From positions 1 to 9,669 of the forward strand of contig WQXW01000040.1 in the NCBI GenBank assembly GCA_009781575.1: DNA of 9,669 bases. Direction: 5' to 3'. Below the pieces are notes generated by a model. That model ran no database searches and was not told where the DNA came from. It saw nothing but the letters and a program-made list of their open reading frames with translations. Each line of letters begins with the position of its first letter. The stretch's first letter is position 1. This DNA comes from Solirubrobacterales bacterium. GTDB lineage: Bacteria > Actinomycetota > Thermoleophilia > Solirubrobacterales > Solirubrobacteraceae. A program made the translations under genes and the position numbers. Shown one piece after another: positions 1 to 7,912 of this stretch.

Positions 1-448
1 AGTGGTGACGCACCGCGCGCGCGTCGCGCGCGCGGCTGTGGCGCCGCCCCTGGGGCGCCAGCTCGCTGTCGGGCACACGGGGCGGGCGTGTCACACCGCA
101 CGAGCGCATCGCGGCGAGCAGCACCCGCGCGCGCTGTGTGCGCTCGATCGGCGGCGGCCGGAACGTGTTCAGGAGATCGATCAGCCGGTCCAGGTCGTCC
201 ACCAGCAGCTCGCCCGCCACGTACGCGCGCCCCAGCCCGAGCTGGCCGGGCGCGCGCAGCGCGTGCACCACCGCCGCGGGCGAGCGCACGTGGAACGCCG
301 GGCCGCCCGCCGCGGTGGCCGGCAGCGCGCCGCCATCCCAGAAGCTCACCGAGAACGGCCGCACCGGCAGCGCCTGCGCGAGCTCCCGGCGCAGCGGCTC
401 GGTGCGCGAGGAGGCCGCCGATCGTGCCGGCCTCTGGGCGACATTCAT
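1..448 (-). CDS. Cyclopropane-fatty-acyl-phospholipid synthase-type methyltransferase, N-terminal part (cut by window edge)
   Basis: Reading the minus strand from the ATG at 448 gives 149 open codons running off the window. The translation has the typical N-terminal region of the CFA/mycolic acid cyclopropane synthase family: PVRPFSVSFWDG (29-39), a VRSPAAVVHALRAPGQLGLGRAYVAGEL stretch (about 54-81) and the arginine-rich RRHSRARDARAVRHH (135-149). In the family this last stretch leads directly into an HYDVSN motif and the SAM-binding Rossmann fold, which lie outside the window. Known members transfer a methyl(ene) from S-adenosylmethionine to double bonds of acyl chains in membrane phospholipids. 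The start is fixed by a strong Shine-Dalgarno sequence nine bases upstream. The gene is divergent from a desaturase that could provide the unsaturated substrate. Because the catalytic domain is missing, a related activity (for example the 10-methyl branched-chain methyltransferases of actinomycetes) cannot be excluded. Confidence 0.88.
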   Translation of the reverse strand, partial: MNVAQRPARSAASSRTEPLRRELAQALPVRPFSVSFWDGGALPATAAGGPAFHVRSPAAVVHALRAPGQLGLGRAYVAGELLVDDLDRLIDLLNTFRPPPIERTQRARVLLAAMRSCGVTRPPRVPDSELAPQGRRHSRARDARAVRHH

Positions 449-457
449 GGTGTGAGC

Positions 458-464
458 ACCTCCT
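458..464 (-). promoter_or_regulatory. Ribosome binding site of the CFA synthase gene
   Basis: The minus strand reads AGGAGGT nine bases before the ATG at 448. It is the only textbook Shine-Dalgarno sequence I see before any gene in this window, and it decides this start. Confidence 0.8.
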
Positions 465-489
465 CGGCGATGGACGGACGTAACAGCGT

Positions 490-1479
490 ATGCGCTTGGT
501 AGGTTGCGCCACTGCGAAGCCGGTGATGCCCGAATCACTCGACCCCACCCAGCGCGCCCACGCATCCGGCGAGACCCAGCCCGCGCACAACGAGCGGCGC
601 GACCGGCTGATCACCGGCGTGGTCACGCTCGTGCCGTTCGCGGGCCTCGGGCTCGCGTCGTGGCAGATGTGGGACGGCCTGCTGCGGCTCTCCGATGTGG
701 CAGTGTTCACGATCCTCTACCTGCTGAGCGGCCTCGGCGTGACCGTCGGGTTTCACCGCCTGTTCACGCACCGGAGCTTCAAGACCACCCACGCGGTGAG
801 AGCGATCTTCGCGGTGCTCGGCTCGATGGCGATCGAGGGCCCGGTGATCTCCTGGGTGGCCGACCATCGCAAGCACCACGCGTTCTCCGACCGCGACGGC
901 GATCCCCACAGCCCCCACGTCGATCACGGCGCGGGCTGGCGCGGGGCGCTGCGCGGCCTCTACCACGCGCACGTGGGGTGGCTCTTCATCCACACCCACC
1001 GCGGCTCGCACAGGCGCTACGCCTCCGACCTGCTGGCCGATCCGGTGGTCGAGTTCGTCAACCGCACCTTCCTGCTGTGGGCGGTCGCCGGGCTGGCCGC
1101 CGCCTTCGCGCTCGGCGGCGCGATCGGCGGCACGTGGCGCGCCGCCTTCACCGGGCTGTTGTGGGGCGGCGCCGTGCGCATGCTGGTGCTCCACCACATG
1201 ACCTACAGCGTCAACTCGCTGTGCCACTTCTTCGGCCGCCACGACTACCGCACCGAGGATCACTCGCGCAACCTCGCGCTGTTGGCGATCCCCACGCTGG
1301 GCGAGGCGTGGCACAACAACCACCACGCCTTTCCCACCTCGGCCTCGCACGGCCTGGGCGCGCGCCAGCTGGACCTCTCGGCGCTGGTGATCCGCGCGCT
1401 GCAGCGACTGGGGCTCGCGTGGGACGTGATCGGCGTCTCCGAGCAGCGCCGCGTGAGCAAGCGCCGCCTGCCCGCCTGA
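490..1479 (+). CDS. Membrane fatty acid desaturase (acyl-CoA/acyl-lipid delta-9 type)
   Basis: A 329-residue membrane-bound di-iron desaturase. All three histidine boxes are present: HRLFTH (89-94), HRKHH (126-130) and HNNHH (275-279), plus the NSLCH segment (242-246) that in stearoyl-CoA desaturases also contributes metal ligands. Hydrophobic segments lie at about 41-58, 66-88, 104-121, 192-212 and 216-233, the usual pattern of paired membrane helices with the boxes on the cytoplasmic side. The family uses O2 and electrons to put a cis double bond into a saturated C16-C18 acyl chain. No fused cytochrome b5 or ferredoxin domain is seen, so an external electron donor is needed. The start is uncertain: ATG at 490 gives the longest protein, but ATG at 526 (residue 13) is also possible and neither has a good ribosome site. 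The gene is divergent from the CFA synthase, whose substrate it may provide. Confidence 0.93.
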   Translation: MRLVGCATAKPVMPESLDPTQRAHASGETQPAHNERRDRLITGVVTLVPFAGLGLASWQMWDGLLRLSDVAVFTILYLLSGLGVTVGFHRLFTHRSFKTTHAVRAIFAVLGSMAIEGPVISWVADHRKHHAFSDRDGDPHSPHVDHGAGWRGALRGLYHAHVGWLFIHTHRGSHRRYASDLLADPVVEFVNRTFLLWAVAGLAAAFALGGAIGGTWRAAFTGLLWGGAVRMLVLHHMTYSVNSLCHFFGRHDYRTEDHSRNLALLAIPTLGEAWHNNHHAFPTSASHGLGARQLDLSALVIRALQRLGLAWDVIGVSEQRRVSKRRLPA

Positions 1480-1532
1480 GCCGCGCGCTCCCCACAGCTC
1501 GAGCGCCGCGGGCCGGGGCCCGCTCCAGCCGT

Positions 1533-1644
1533 GTGCCGGTCGTCGAGCAGCGGGTGTTGCGTGTTTTGTTTTAAGGATTGGTTCCGCGCGGAACGAATCC
1601 TCTTTTTGAATCCCCCAACGGAGCCTCAGACAGGTGTGTTCGAG
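1533..1644 (+). repeat. 112-bp palindromic element, copy 1
   Basis: This segment matches the reverse complement of 7218-7329 at 95 of 112 positions with no gap; both outer ends (15 bases from 1533, 17 bases up to 1644) are identical and the similarity stops abruptly outside. Its centre is a palindrome (1574-1601) around GTTCCGCGCGGAAC. T-tracts and an identical block TCCCCCAACGGA (1611-1622) lie beside it. It is much richer in A and T than the flanking DNA. I see no transposase. It most resembles a small non-autonomous or REP-like intergenic repeat; which family is unknown to me. Confidence 0.85.
1574..1606 (+). terminator. Possible intrinsic terminator inside repeat copy 1
   Basis: A 14-bp-arm inverted repeat (1574-1587 with 1588-1601, one G-G mismatch) is followed by CTTTTT on the plus strand. 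Its position, 94 bases after the desaturase stop and before the aminotransferase promoter, suits a terminator for the desaturase transcript. The hairpin has almost no loop unless the central GCGC opens. Confidence 0.45.
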
Positions 1645-1696
1645 ATCGGGTGTGACGCTCCCGATCCGCGCCCGTGCGATAAGCCCCTGCGGCGCG

Positions 1697-1702
1697 TACG
1701 CT
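1697..1702 (+). promoter_or_regulatory. Candidate -10 box (TACGCT) of a leaderless promoter for the aminotransferase
   Basis: TACGCT is followed by seven bases and then the ATG at 1710, so transcription would begin at the start codon itself. No Shine-Dalgarno sequence precedes that ATG. I see no convincing -35 box. The spacing matches candidates before several other genes in the window. Confidence 0.45.
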
Positions 1703-1709
1703 TAGTGCG

Positions 1710-3173
1710 ATGACCAGCGTGCCGCCCCCGGTGCCCCCGGTGCCCCCGGTGCCCGCGGTGCGCGAGATTCTTGCGCGGCGGACGGGGGAGGAGATGGCGC
1801 TCAACGAGCGCCACCTGAACCCCCAGATGGGGAGGATCCTGCGCACGCTCGGCTTCGACCGCTCGTGGGTGGGGGGCGAGGGGGCGCACCTGATCGATGC
1901 CGAGGGGGAGCGCTACCTCGATCTCTTCGGCGGCTACGGGGTGTTTGCGATCGGGCGCAACCACCCCGAGGCGGTGGCGGCCGTGGAGGAGGTGATGGCC
2001 GCGCGCACCGGCAACCTCCCGCAGCTGGGGGTGACCCTGCTGAGCGGCGTGCTCGCCGAGCAGCTGCTCGCGCGCGCGCCCGGGTCGGTGGCGGCGATGG
2101 TACCGGCCAACTCCGGCACCGAGGCGGTGGAGGCGGCGATCAAGATCGCGCGCGCCGCCACCGGGCGGCCGCGCATCCTCTATGCCGAGCACGCCTTTCA
2201 CGGGCTCACGCTGGGGTCGCTGTCGATCAACGGCAACACCGAGTTCCGCGAGGGGTTCGGGCCGCTGCTGGCCGGGTGTCAGGCGGTGCCGTTCGGCGAC
2301 GAGCACACGCTGGAGCGCGAGCTGGCGCGGGGCGATGTGGCCGCGTTCGTCGTGGAGCCGGTTCAGGGGAAGGGCGTGAACCTGCCGCCGCCCGCCTACC
2401 TCCCGGCCGCGCAGGCGCTCTGCCGCCAGGCGGGCACGCTGTTTGTGTGCGACGAGGTGCAAACCGGCCTGGGGCGCACCGGGCGCATGCTCGCGCTCGA
2501 GCACTGGGGCCTGCAGCCCGACCTGATCTGCCTGGCCAAGGCGCTCTCCGGGGGGCTCGTGCCGATCGGCGCGGTGCTCGTGTCGCGCGCCGCGTTCGAG
2601 CGCGTGTTCGACGGGATGGAGCGCGCGGTGCGCCACGGCTCCACCTTCGGCGGCAACGACCTCGCCGCCGCCGCCGCGCTGGCCACGCTGCGCGTGCTCG
2701 AGCGGGAGGGGCTCGTGGAGCGCGCCGCGCGCCTCGGCGAGCTGCTGCTCGAGCTCACGCGTCCGCTCCAGGAGCGCTTCGAGGTGGTGACCGACGTGCG
2801 CGGCCTGGGATTGATGTGGGCGATCGAGCTCGGCCCGCCCGGCGGCGGCGCGCGGCGCGCCACGTGGCAGGCGATCGAGCGCGCGCAGCCGGGGCTCTTC
2901 TCGCAGCTGATCACGGTGCCCCTCTTTCACGAGCACCACATCCTCTGTCAGGTCGCGGGGCACCGCATGAACGTGATCAAGGCGCTGCCGCCGCTGGTGG
3001 TCGAGGAGGAGGAGATCCGCCGTTTCGCCGCCGCGCTCGCACAGGTGCTGGCCGCCGCCGAGCGGGTGCCCACCGCGATGGCGCGCTTCGGGATCGGCAT
3101 GGCCCGCCGGGCCGCGCTGGCGCGCCGCCAGCCGACCGGGGCCCGTCGCCAGCCGACCGGGGCCCGTCGCTAG
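1710..3173 (+). CDS. Class III (omega/GABA-type) PLP-dependent aminotransferase
   Basis: A 487-residue fold-type I, class III aminotransferase. Visible motifs are the cofactor phosphate-binding NSGTEA (134-139), the ring-stacking HAFHG (161-165), VVEPVQG (214-220), [12 protein letters not shown] (247-258, with Asp248 expected to bind the pyridine nitrogen) and the Schiff-base lysine Lys277 in [15 protein letters not shown] (311-317) and KALPPL (424-429) are also typical. The family includes acetylornithine, ornithine, putrescine and 4-aminobutyrate aminotransferases; sequence alone does not settle the amino donor. A glutamate decarboxylase three genes on makes GABA a reasonable but unproven candidate. 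The protein begins with a Pro-Val repeat and ends with a doubled RRQPTGA unit, both encoded by tandem DNA repeats and outside the conserved fold. ATG 1710 is favoured by the -10-like hexamer seven bases upstream. TypA starts 12 bases after the stop. Confidence 0.9.
   Translation: MTSVPPPVPPVPPVPAVREILARRTGEEMALNERHLNPQMGRILRTLGFDRSWVGGEGAHLIDAEGERYLDLFGGYGVFAIGRNHPEAVAAVEEVMAARTGNLPQLGVTLLSGVLAEQLLARAPGSVAAMVPANSGTEAVEAAIKIARAATGRPRILYAEHAFHGLTLGSLSINGNTEFREGFGPLLAGCQAVPFGDEHTLERELARGDVAAFVVEPVQGKGVNLPPPAYLPAAQALCRQAGTLFVCDEVQTGLGRTGRMLALEHWGLQPDLICLAKALSGGLVPIGAVLVSRAAFERVFDGMERAVRHGSTFGGNDLAAAAALATLRVLEREGLVERAARLGELLLELTRPLQERFEVVTDVRGLGLMWAIELGPPGGGARRATWQAIERAQPGLFSQLITVPLFHEHHILCQVAGHRMNVIKALPPLVVEEEEIRRFAAALAQVLAAAERVPTAMARFGIGMARRAALARRQPTGARRQPTGARR
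1719..1757 (+). repeat. Tandem 9-bp repeat at the start of the aminotransferase gene
   Basis: Near-identical GTGCCCCCG units begin at 1731, 1740 and 1749, after a 12-base variant at 1719. They are in frame and encode the Pro-Val-Pro-rich N-terminus (residues 4-15), which lies before the conserved aminotransferase fold. Confidence 0.8.
3123..3164 (+). repeat. Direct 21-bp duplication at the 3' end of the aminotransferase gene
   Basis: Two consecutive 21-base units (3123-3143 and 3144-3164) differ at one base and are in frame, giving RRQPTGA twice before the stop. A recent slippage duplication that extends a basic C-terminal tail is the simplest reading. Confidence 0.85.
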
Positions 3174-3176
3174 CCT
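3171..3176 (+). promoter_or_regulatory. Candidate -10 box (TAGCCT) for typA, overlapping the upstream stop codon
   Basis: The hexamer begins with the TAG stop of the aminotransferase gene and lies nine bases before the TTG start of typA, which would give a leader of only two or three bases. The same hexamer occurs in the same relation to a stop codon before the YqgE/AlgH gene at 7907-7912. Confidence 0.4.
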
Positions 3177-3185
3177 GTCGGGGCT

Positions 3186-5117
<1,932 letters not shown>

Positions 5118-5125
5118 GCCCGCGC

Positions 5126-5131
5126 TAGGGT
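5126..5131 (+). promoter_or_regulatory. Candidate -10 box (TAGGGT) of a leaderless promoter for the FtsH-like membrane protein
   Basis: TAGGGT lies six bases before the ATG at 5138, in the 20-base gap after typA. No Shine-Dalgarno sequence is seen at the usual distance. The context CGCTAG is shared with the candidates at 3171 and 7912. Confidence 0.45.
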
Positions 5132-5137
5132 GAGCCG

Positions 5138-5782
5138 ATGCGCACCCCCAGGAGAGCGGCGGCCGCGGCCGCCCTCGCCCTCGCCGCGCTCTCGCTGATC
5201 GCCGCGCCGCCGATCACCACGGCGGCCGGCGCCGCCGAAGTCGTCCACTTCCAGCCCGAGAGCGTGGCCGCCTTTCTGCGCCAGCTGCAGCGGGGCGAAG
5301 CGCACGCGATCGTCTTCCACCAGGGCACCACCACCGGCCACATCCACGTGGCGCTCAACAACGGCGGCCACGTCACGATCGTCTACCCCGAGTCCCAGCA
5401 GGCCCAGCTCGTCGCGCAGGCGCGCGCGCACGCCGCCGGCGCCTCCGTCACGGTCGCGGTGCCCAAGGCGAAAGCGACCGTGCACCACAAACTGCGCTAC
5501 ATCGCCGGCGGCGTGCTGATCGTGGTGATCCTGATCGTGCTGACGGTGCTCCTGATCGGGCGCCGCCGCCGGCTCGCCGAGGAGCCCTCCGCCGGGGGGT
5601 CGTCCGCCGCGGGACCCTCCCCCGGCAGGCCCTCCCCCGGCAGGCCCTCCCCCGGCAGGCCCTCCCCCGGCAGGCCTTCCCCCGGCAGGCCCTCCGCCGG
5701 CAGCCCCTCCCTCGGGGAGTCCTCCTCCGCCGGGGAGCCGTCAGCCGGGGGGTCGTCCGCCGGGGAGCCGGCTGGCGGCTGA
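5138..5782 (+). CDS. Single-pass membrane protein with an exported FtsH-extracellular-like domain and a repeat tail
   Basis: A 214-residue protein without an assigned gene name. Residues 1-30 are a signal sequence (MRTPRR, then an Ala/Leu core and a probable AAG/AAE cleavage site). Residues about 38-108 form a small alpha/beta domain, with FLRQLQRGEAHAIVF, HIHVALNNGGHVTIVYP and a final ASVTVAVP strand; the order of elements and residue pattern recall the extracytoplasmic domain of FtsH. One membrane helix (119-140) is followed by RRRR, which predicts a cytoplasmic C-terminus. That tail (145-214) is low-complexity Gly/Pro/Ser, with five GRPSP-type units. No AAA+ or zinc protease domain is present, so it is not FtsH. 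Glutamate decarboxylase begins one base after the stop, which suggests translational coupling. The FtsH comparison is from memory of the family, not from a search; function is unknown. Confidence 0.8.
   Translation: MRTPRRAAAAAALALAALSLIAAPPITTAAGAAEVVHFQPESVAAFLRQLQRGEAHAIVFHQGTTTGHIHVALNNGGHVTIVYPESQQAQLVAQARAHAAGASVTVAVPKAKATVHHKLRYIAGGVLIVVILIVLTVLLIGRRRRLAEEPSAGGSSAAGPSPGRPSPGRPSPGRPSPGRPSPGRPSAGSPSLGESSSAGEPSAGGSSAGEPAGG
5615..5704 (+). repeat. Six-copy 15-bp tandem repeat encoding GRPSP units
   Basis: Units of CCCTCCCCCGGCAGG start at 5615, 5630, 5645, 5660, 5675 and 5690; the first four are identical and the last two carry one or two changes. The period keeps the frame and yields the Pro/Ser/Gly/Arg tail of the membrane protein. 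Near-identity suggests recent expansion and a length that may vary between strains. Confidence 0.9.
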
Positions 5783-5783
5783 G

Positions 5784-7160
5784 ATGGCCATCTCGGAGGA
5801 CCGACCGGAGCAGGCGGCGCTCGTATTCGAGCAGCACATACAGCGCCTCTGCCACCAGGAGATCCCCGAGCGGGGCACCGGCACGGAGGTCGCCTACGAC
5901 CTGATCTCCAACGAGCTGCTGCTGGACGGGAGCGCGCGGCTGAACCTGGCCACGTTCGTCACCACCTGGATGCCCAAGCGCGCGGAGCTCCTGATGGCGG
6001 AAACCGCCGACAAGAACATGATCGACAAGGACGAGTATCCCCAGACGGCGGAGATCGAACGGCGGTGCGTGAACATCATCGGCCATCTGTGGCACGCGCC
6101 CGGGGAGGGCGACGTGACCGGCACGTCCACCACCGGGTCCAGCGAGGCCGCGATGCTCGGCGGGATGGCGATGAAGTGGCGCTGGCGCGAACGGATGCGG
6201 GCGGCGGGCAGGCCGACCGACCGTCCCAACCTGGTCACCGGCGCCAACGTGCAGGTGTGCTGGGAGAAGTTCTGCCGCTACTGGGATGTCGAGCCGCGGC
6301 TGGCGCCGATGGAGGGCGATCGCTTTCACCTCGGTCCCGAGCAGGCGGTGGCGCTGTGCGACGAGAACACGATCGGCGTGGTGGCCGTGCTGGGGTCAAC
6401 ATTCGACGGCTCCTACGAGCCGGTCGCCGAGATCTGCGCCGCGCTCGATGAGCTCGCCGCCGGTGGCGGGCCCGACGTGCCGGTGCACGTCGACGGCGCC
6501 TCGGGCGGCTTCGTCGCGCCGTTTTTGCAACCCCAGCTCGAGTGGGACTTCCGCCTGCCGCGCGTGCAGTCGATCAACGCGTCGGGCCACAAGTACGGCC
6601 TGGTCTATCCGGGAGTGGGCTGGGCGATCTGGCGCGACAGTGAGGCGCTGCCGCGCGATCTGGTGTTCGACGTCAACTACCTCGGCGGATCGATGCCCAC
6701 GTTCGCGCTGAACTTCTCGCGCCCCGGCAGTGAGGTGATCGCGCAGTACTTCATGTTCGTCGCGCTCGGCGCCGGCGGCTATCGGTCGGTGCAACAGGGC
6801 TCCAGCCGGGTCGCGCAGCACCTCGCGCACGAGATCGCCGCCATGGGCCCCTACCGGCTGATCACCGACGGCTCAGAGCTGCCGGTGTTCGCCTTCACGC
6901 TGGCGCCGGAGGTGAAGAACTACACGGTGTTCGATGTGTCCGCGCGCCTGCGCGAGGAGGGTTGGCTCGTGCCGGCCTACACCTTCCCCGAGAACCGCCA
7001 GGACCTCGCGGTCCTGAGGATCGTGTGCCGCGCCGGCATGTCCCACGACATGGCCGACCTCTTCCTGGACGGCCTTCGCAAGCAGACCCGCTGGCTCGAC
7101 TCGCTGGACGCGCCGCTCCCCCAGGCTCCGCCCGAGTCGGCCGCCGCGTTCAAGCACTGA
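5784..7160 (+). CDS. gadB: Glutamate decarboxylase, PLP-dependent
   Basis: A 458-residue group II decarboxylase, close in length to E. coli GadB (466). It converts L-glutamate to GABA and CO2 with consumption of a proton. Motifs align with GadB throughout: LDGSARLNLATFVTTW (47-62), EEYPQ-like DEYPQTAEIERRCVN (83-97), GTSTTGSSEAAMLGGMAMKWRWR (113-135), HVDGASGGFVAPF (235-247, with Asp237 for the pyridine nitrogen) and the Schiff-base Lys270 in SINASGHKYG. The protein ends in AAAFKH; in GadB the C-terminal FKHT carries the histidine that caps the active site at neutral pH, and here that histidine is the last residue (458). The start overlaps the end of the upstream membrane-protein reading closely (one base between), without a clear Shine-Dalgarno sequence, so coupling is likely. 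No glutamate/GABA antiporter gene is in the window. Confidence 0.95.
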   Translation: MAISEDRPEQAALVFEQHIQRLCHQEIPERGTGTEVAYDLISNELLLDGSARLNLATFVTTWMPKRAELLMAETADKNMIDKDEYPQTAEIERRCVNIIGHLWHAPGEGDVTGTSTTGSSEAAMLGGMAMKWRWRERMRAAGRPTDRPNLVTGANVQVCWEKFCRYWDVEPRLAPMEGDRFHLGPEQAVALCDENTIGVVAVLGSTFDGSYEPVAEICAALDELAAGGGPDVPVHVDGASGGFVAPFLQPQLEWDFRLPRVQSINASGHKYGLVYPGVGWAIWRDSEALPRDLVFDVNYLGGSMPTFALNFSRPGSEVIAQYFMFVALGAGGYRSVQQGSSRVAQHLAHEIAAMGPYRLITDGSELPVFAFTLAPEVKNYTVFDVSARLREEGWLVPAYTFPENRQDLAVLRIVCRAGMSHDMADLFLDGLRKQTRWLDSLDAPLPQAPPESAAAFKH

Positions 7161-7161
7161 G

Positions 7162-7184
7162 CGTCGAGCAGGATTCGTCCGCGC
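7162..7184 (+). repeat. Possible shortened remnant of the 112-bp element
   Basis: Right after the gadB stop, ten bases (CGTCGAGCAG, 7162-7171) equal 1541-1550 in repeat copy 1, and the following GGATTCGTCCGCGC resembles the palindrome core with one base missing. It would need a deletion of about 24 bases between them. The match is short and may be chance. Confidence 0.25.
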
Positions 7185-7217
7185 CCGCGACCGTGCCGTG
7201 CCGTGCCAGCCGGCGGC

Positions 7218-7329
7218 CTCGAACACACCTGTCTTAGAGTCCGTTGGGGGATTTGTTTTGAGGATTCATTCCGCGCGGAACCAATCCTCAAAACAAAAAA
7301 CGCAACGGCTGGGGCTCGACGACCGGCAC
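7218..7329 (-). repeat. 112-bp palindromic element, copy 2 (inverted relative to copy 1)
   Basis: Read on the minus strand, this matches 1533-1644 over 112 positions with 17 differences and no gap. Six of the differences fall in one 6-base stretch beside the palindrome, where copy 1 has CTTTTTG and this copy CAAAACA. It fills most of the 190-base gap between the convergent gadB and YqgE/AlgH genes. The remaining bases, 7161-7217 and 7330-7350, hold no gene that I can see. Confidence 0.85.
7241..7308. terminator. 68-bp snapback palindrome in repeat copy 2, possible bidirectional terminator
   Basis: The two 34-base arms (7241-7274 and 7275-7308) pair at 28 positions, from CCGTTG at one end to CAACGG at the other; the inner 46 bases (7252-7297) pair at 21 of 23. 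It sits between two converging genes, where a shared terminator is expected. There is no U-tract after the stem on either strand (A-rich instead), so termination is an inference from position and stem strength. Confidence 0.5.
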
Positions 7330-7350
7330 CCGGACCGCGCGCTGGCCCGC

Positions 7351-7899
7351 TCAGTTGACGCTGGGATCGGCGGGCATGCGCGCCAGCAGCGCGTAGCTTC
7401 CGCCCTTGCGCGCCAGCACCTCGCTCCAGAGCTCCTCGGGGGCGACCGTGAAGACGTCTGTCGGCGTGGCGGGGTGCGCGATCCAGTCACCCTGCGCCAC
7501 CTCGGCGTCGAGCTGGCCCTCGCTCCAGCCGGCGTATCCGGCGAAGGCGCGCGTGCGCGCGGTGGCGTCGGTGAGGTCGTCCATCGCGGTGTGTGGGGAG
7601 GGGAACCCGATCCGGCCCAGCACGAGCAGCTCCGCCAGCGAGGGGTCGGTGAACTCGGCCAGCAGCACCACCGAGGTCGGCTGCACCGGGCCTCCGATGT
7701 AGACGTGCTCCTGCGGGTCCAGCGTCTGCTCCAGCTGGGGGATCGCCTCGGCGACGGTGGTCTCGGAGGGGCGATTGAGCACCACCCCCATCGCGCCCTC
7801 CTCGCTGTGGATGCCCACCAGCACGACCGTGCGCCGGAAGTTGGGATCGATGAGCGCCGGCGAGGCGAGCAGCAGCTGACCGCTCAGCGATTCCTCCAT
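7351..7899 (-). CDS. YqgE/AlgH family protein (DUF179)
   Basis: A 182-residue cytoplasmic protein that matches the YqgE/AlgH family over its whole length. It opens with SGQLLLASPALIDPNF (6-21) and carries GVVLNRP (38-44), YIGGPVQP (67-74) and AGYAGWSEGQLDAE (120-133) followed by WI (139-140), the hallmarks of the family. AlgH was named for a role in alginate gene expression in Pseudomonas, but the biochemical function of the family is not established and that role should not be carried over here. The start is ATG 7899, seven bases after a TAGCCT hexamer and without Shine-Dalgarno sequence, so a leaderless message is likely. It lies 10 bases downstream of the propeller gene on the same strand, and could also be reached by read-through from it. 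Confidence 0.93.
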   Translation of the reverse strand: MEESLSGQLLLASPALIDPNFRRTVVLVGIHSEEGAMGVVLNRPSETTVAEAIPQLEQTLDPQEHVYIGGPVQPTSVVLLAEFTDPSLAELLVLGRIGFPSPHTAMDDLTDATARTRAFAGYAGWSEGQLDAEVAQGDWIAHPATPTDVFTVAPEELWSEVLARKGGSYALLARMPADPSVN

Positions 7900-7906
7900 G
7901 GGGTCC

Positions 7907-7912
7907 AGGCTA
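7907..7912 (-). promoter_or_regulatory. Candidate -10 box (TAGCCT) for the YqgE/AlgH gene, overlapping the upstream stop codon
   Basis: On the minus strand TAGCCT ends seven bases before the ATG at 7899. Its first three bases are the TAG stop of the propeller gene. It matches the hexamer before typA (3171-3176), including the preceding CGC. Confidence 0.45.

Noticed and set aside
2..502. Plus-strand open frame across the left end
   Set aside because: It is antisense to the cyclopropane synthase fragment, which has recognisable family sequence and a strong ribosome site.
1630..1650. tRNA-like GTGTTCGAG segment in the repeat element
   Set aside because: It recalls a T-arm, but no matching stem, anticodon arm or acceptor arm can be formed around it in either copy.
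1531..1713. Short plus-strand reading frame with CVFCFKDWFRAE, also echoed on the minus strand at 7266-7490
   Set aside because: The shared peptide comes only from the 112-bp repeat. There is no ribosome site, and one of the frames runs through the YqgE/AlgH gene.
1626..2963. Long minus-strand open frame opposite the aminotransferase
   Set aside because: Composition is Arg/His/Gly-rich without domain motifs; it is the usual antisense shadow of a GC-rich gene. The same holds for 3237-4979 (minus), 4376-5488 (minus), 7198-8508 (plus) and 8346-9491 (minus).
5138..5782. FtsH protease itself
   Set aside because: The protein stops soon after its single membrane helix and has no Walker motifs, second region of homology or HEXXH zinc site.
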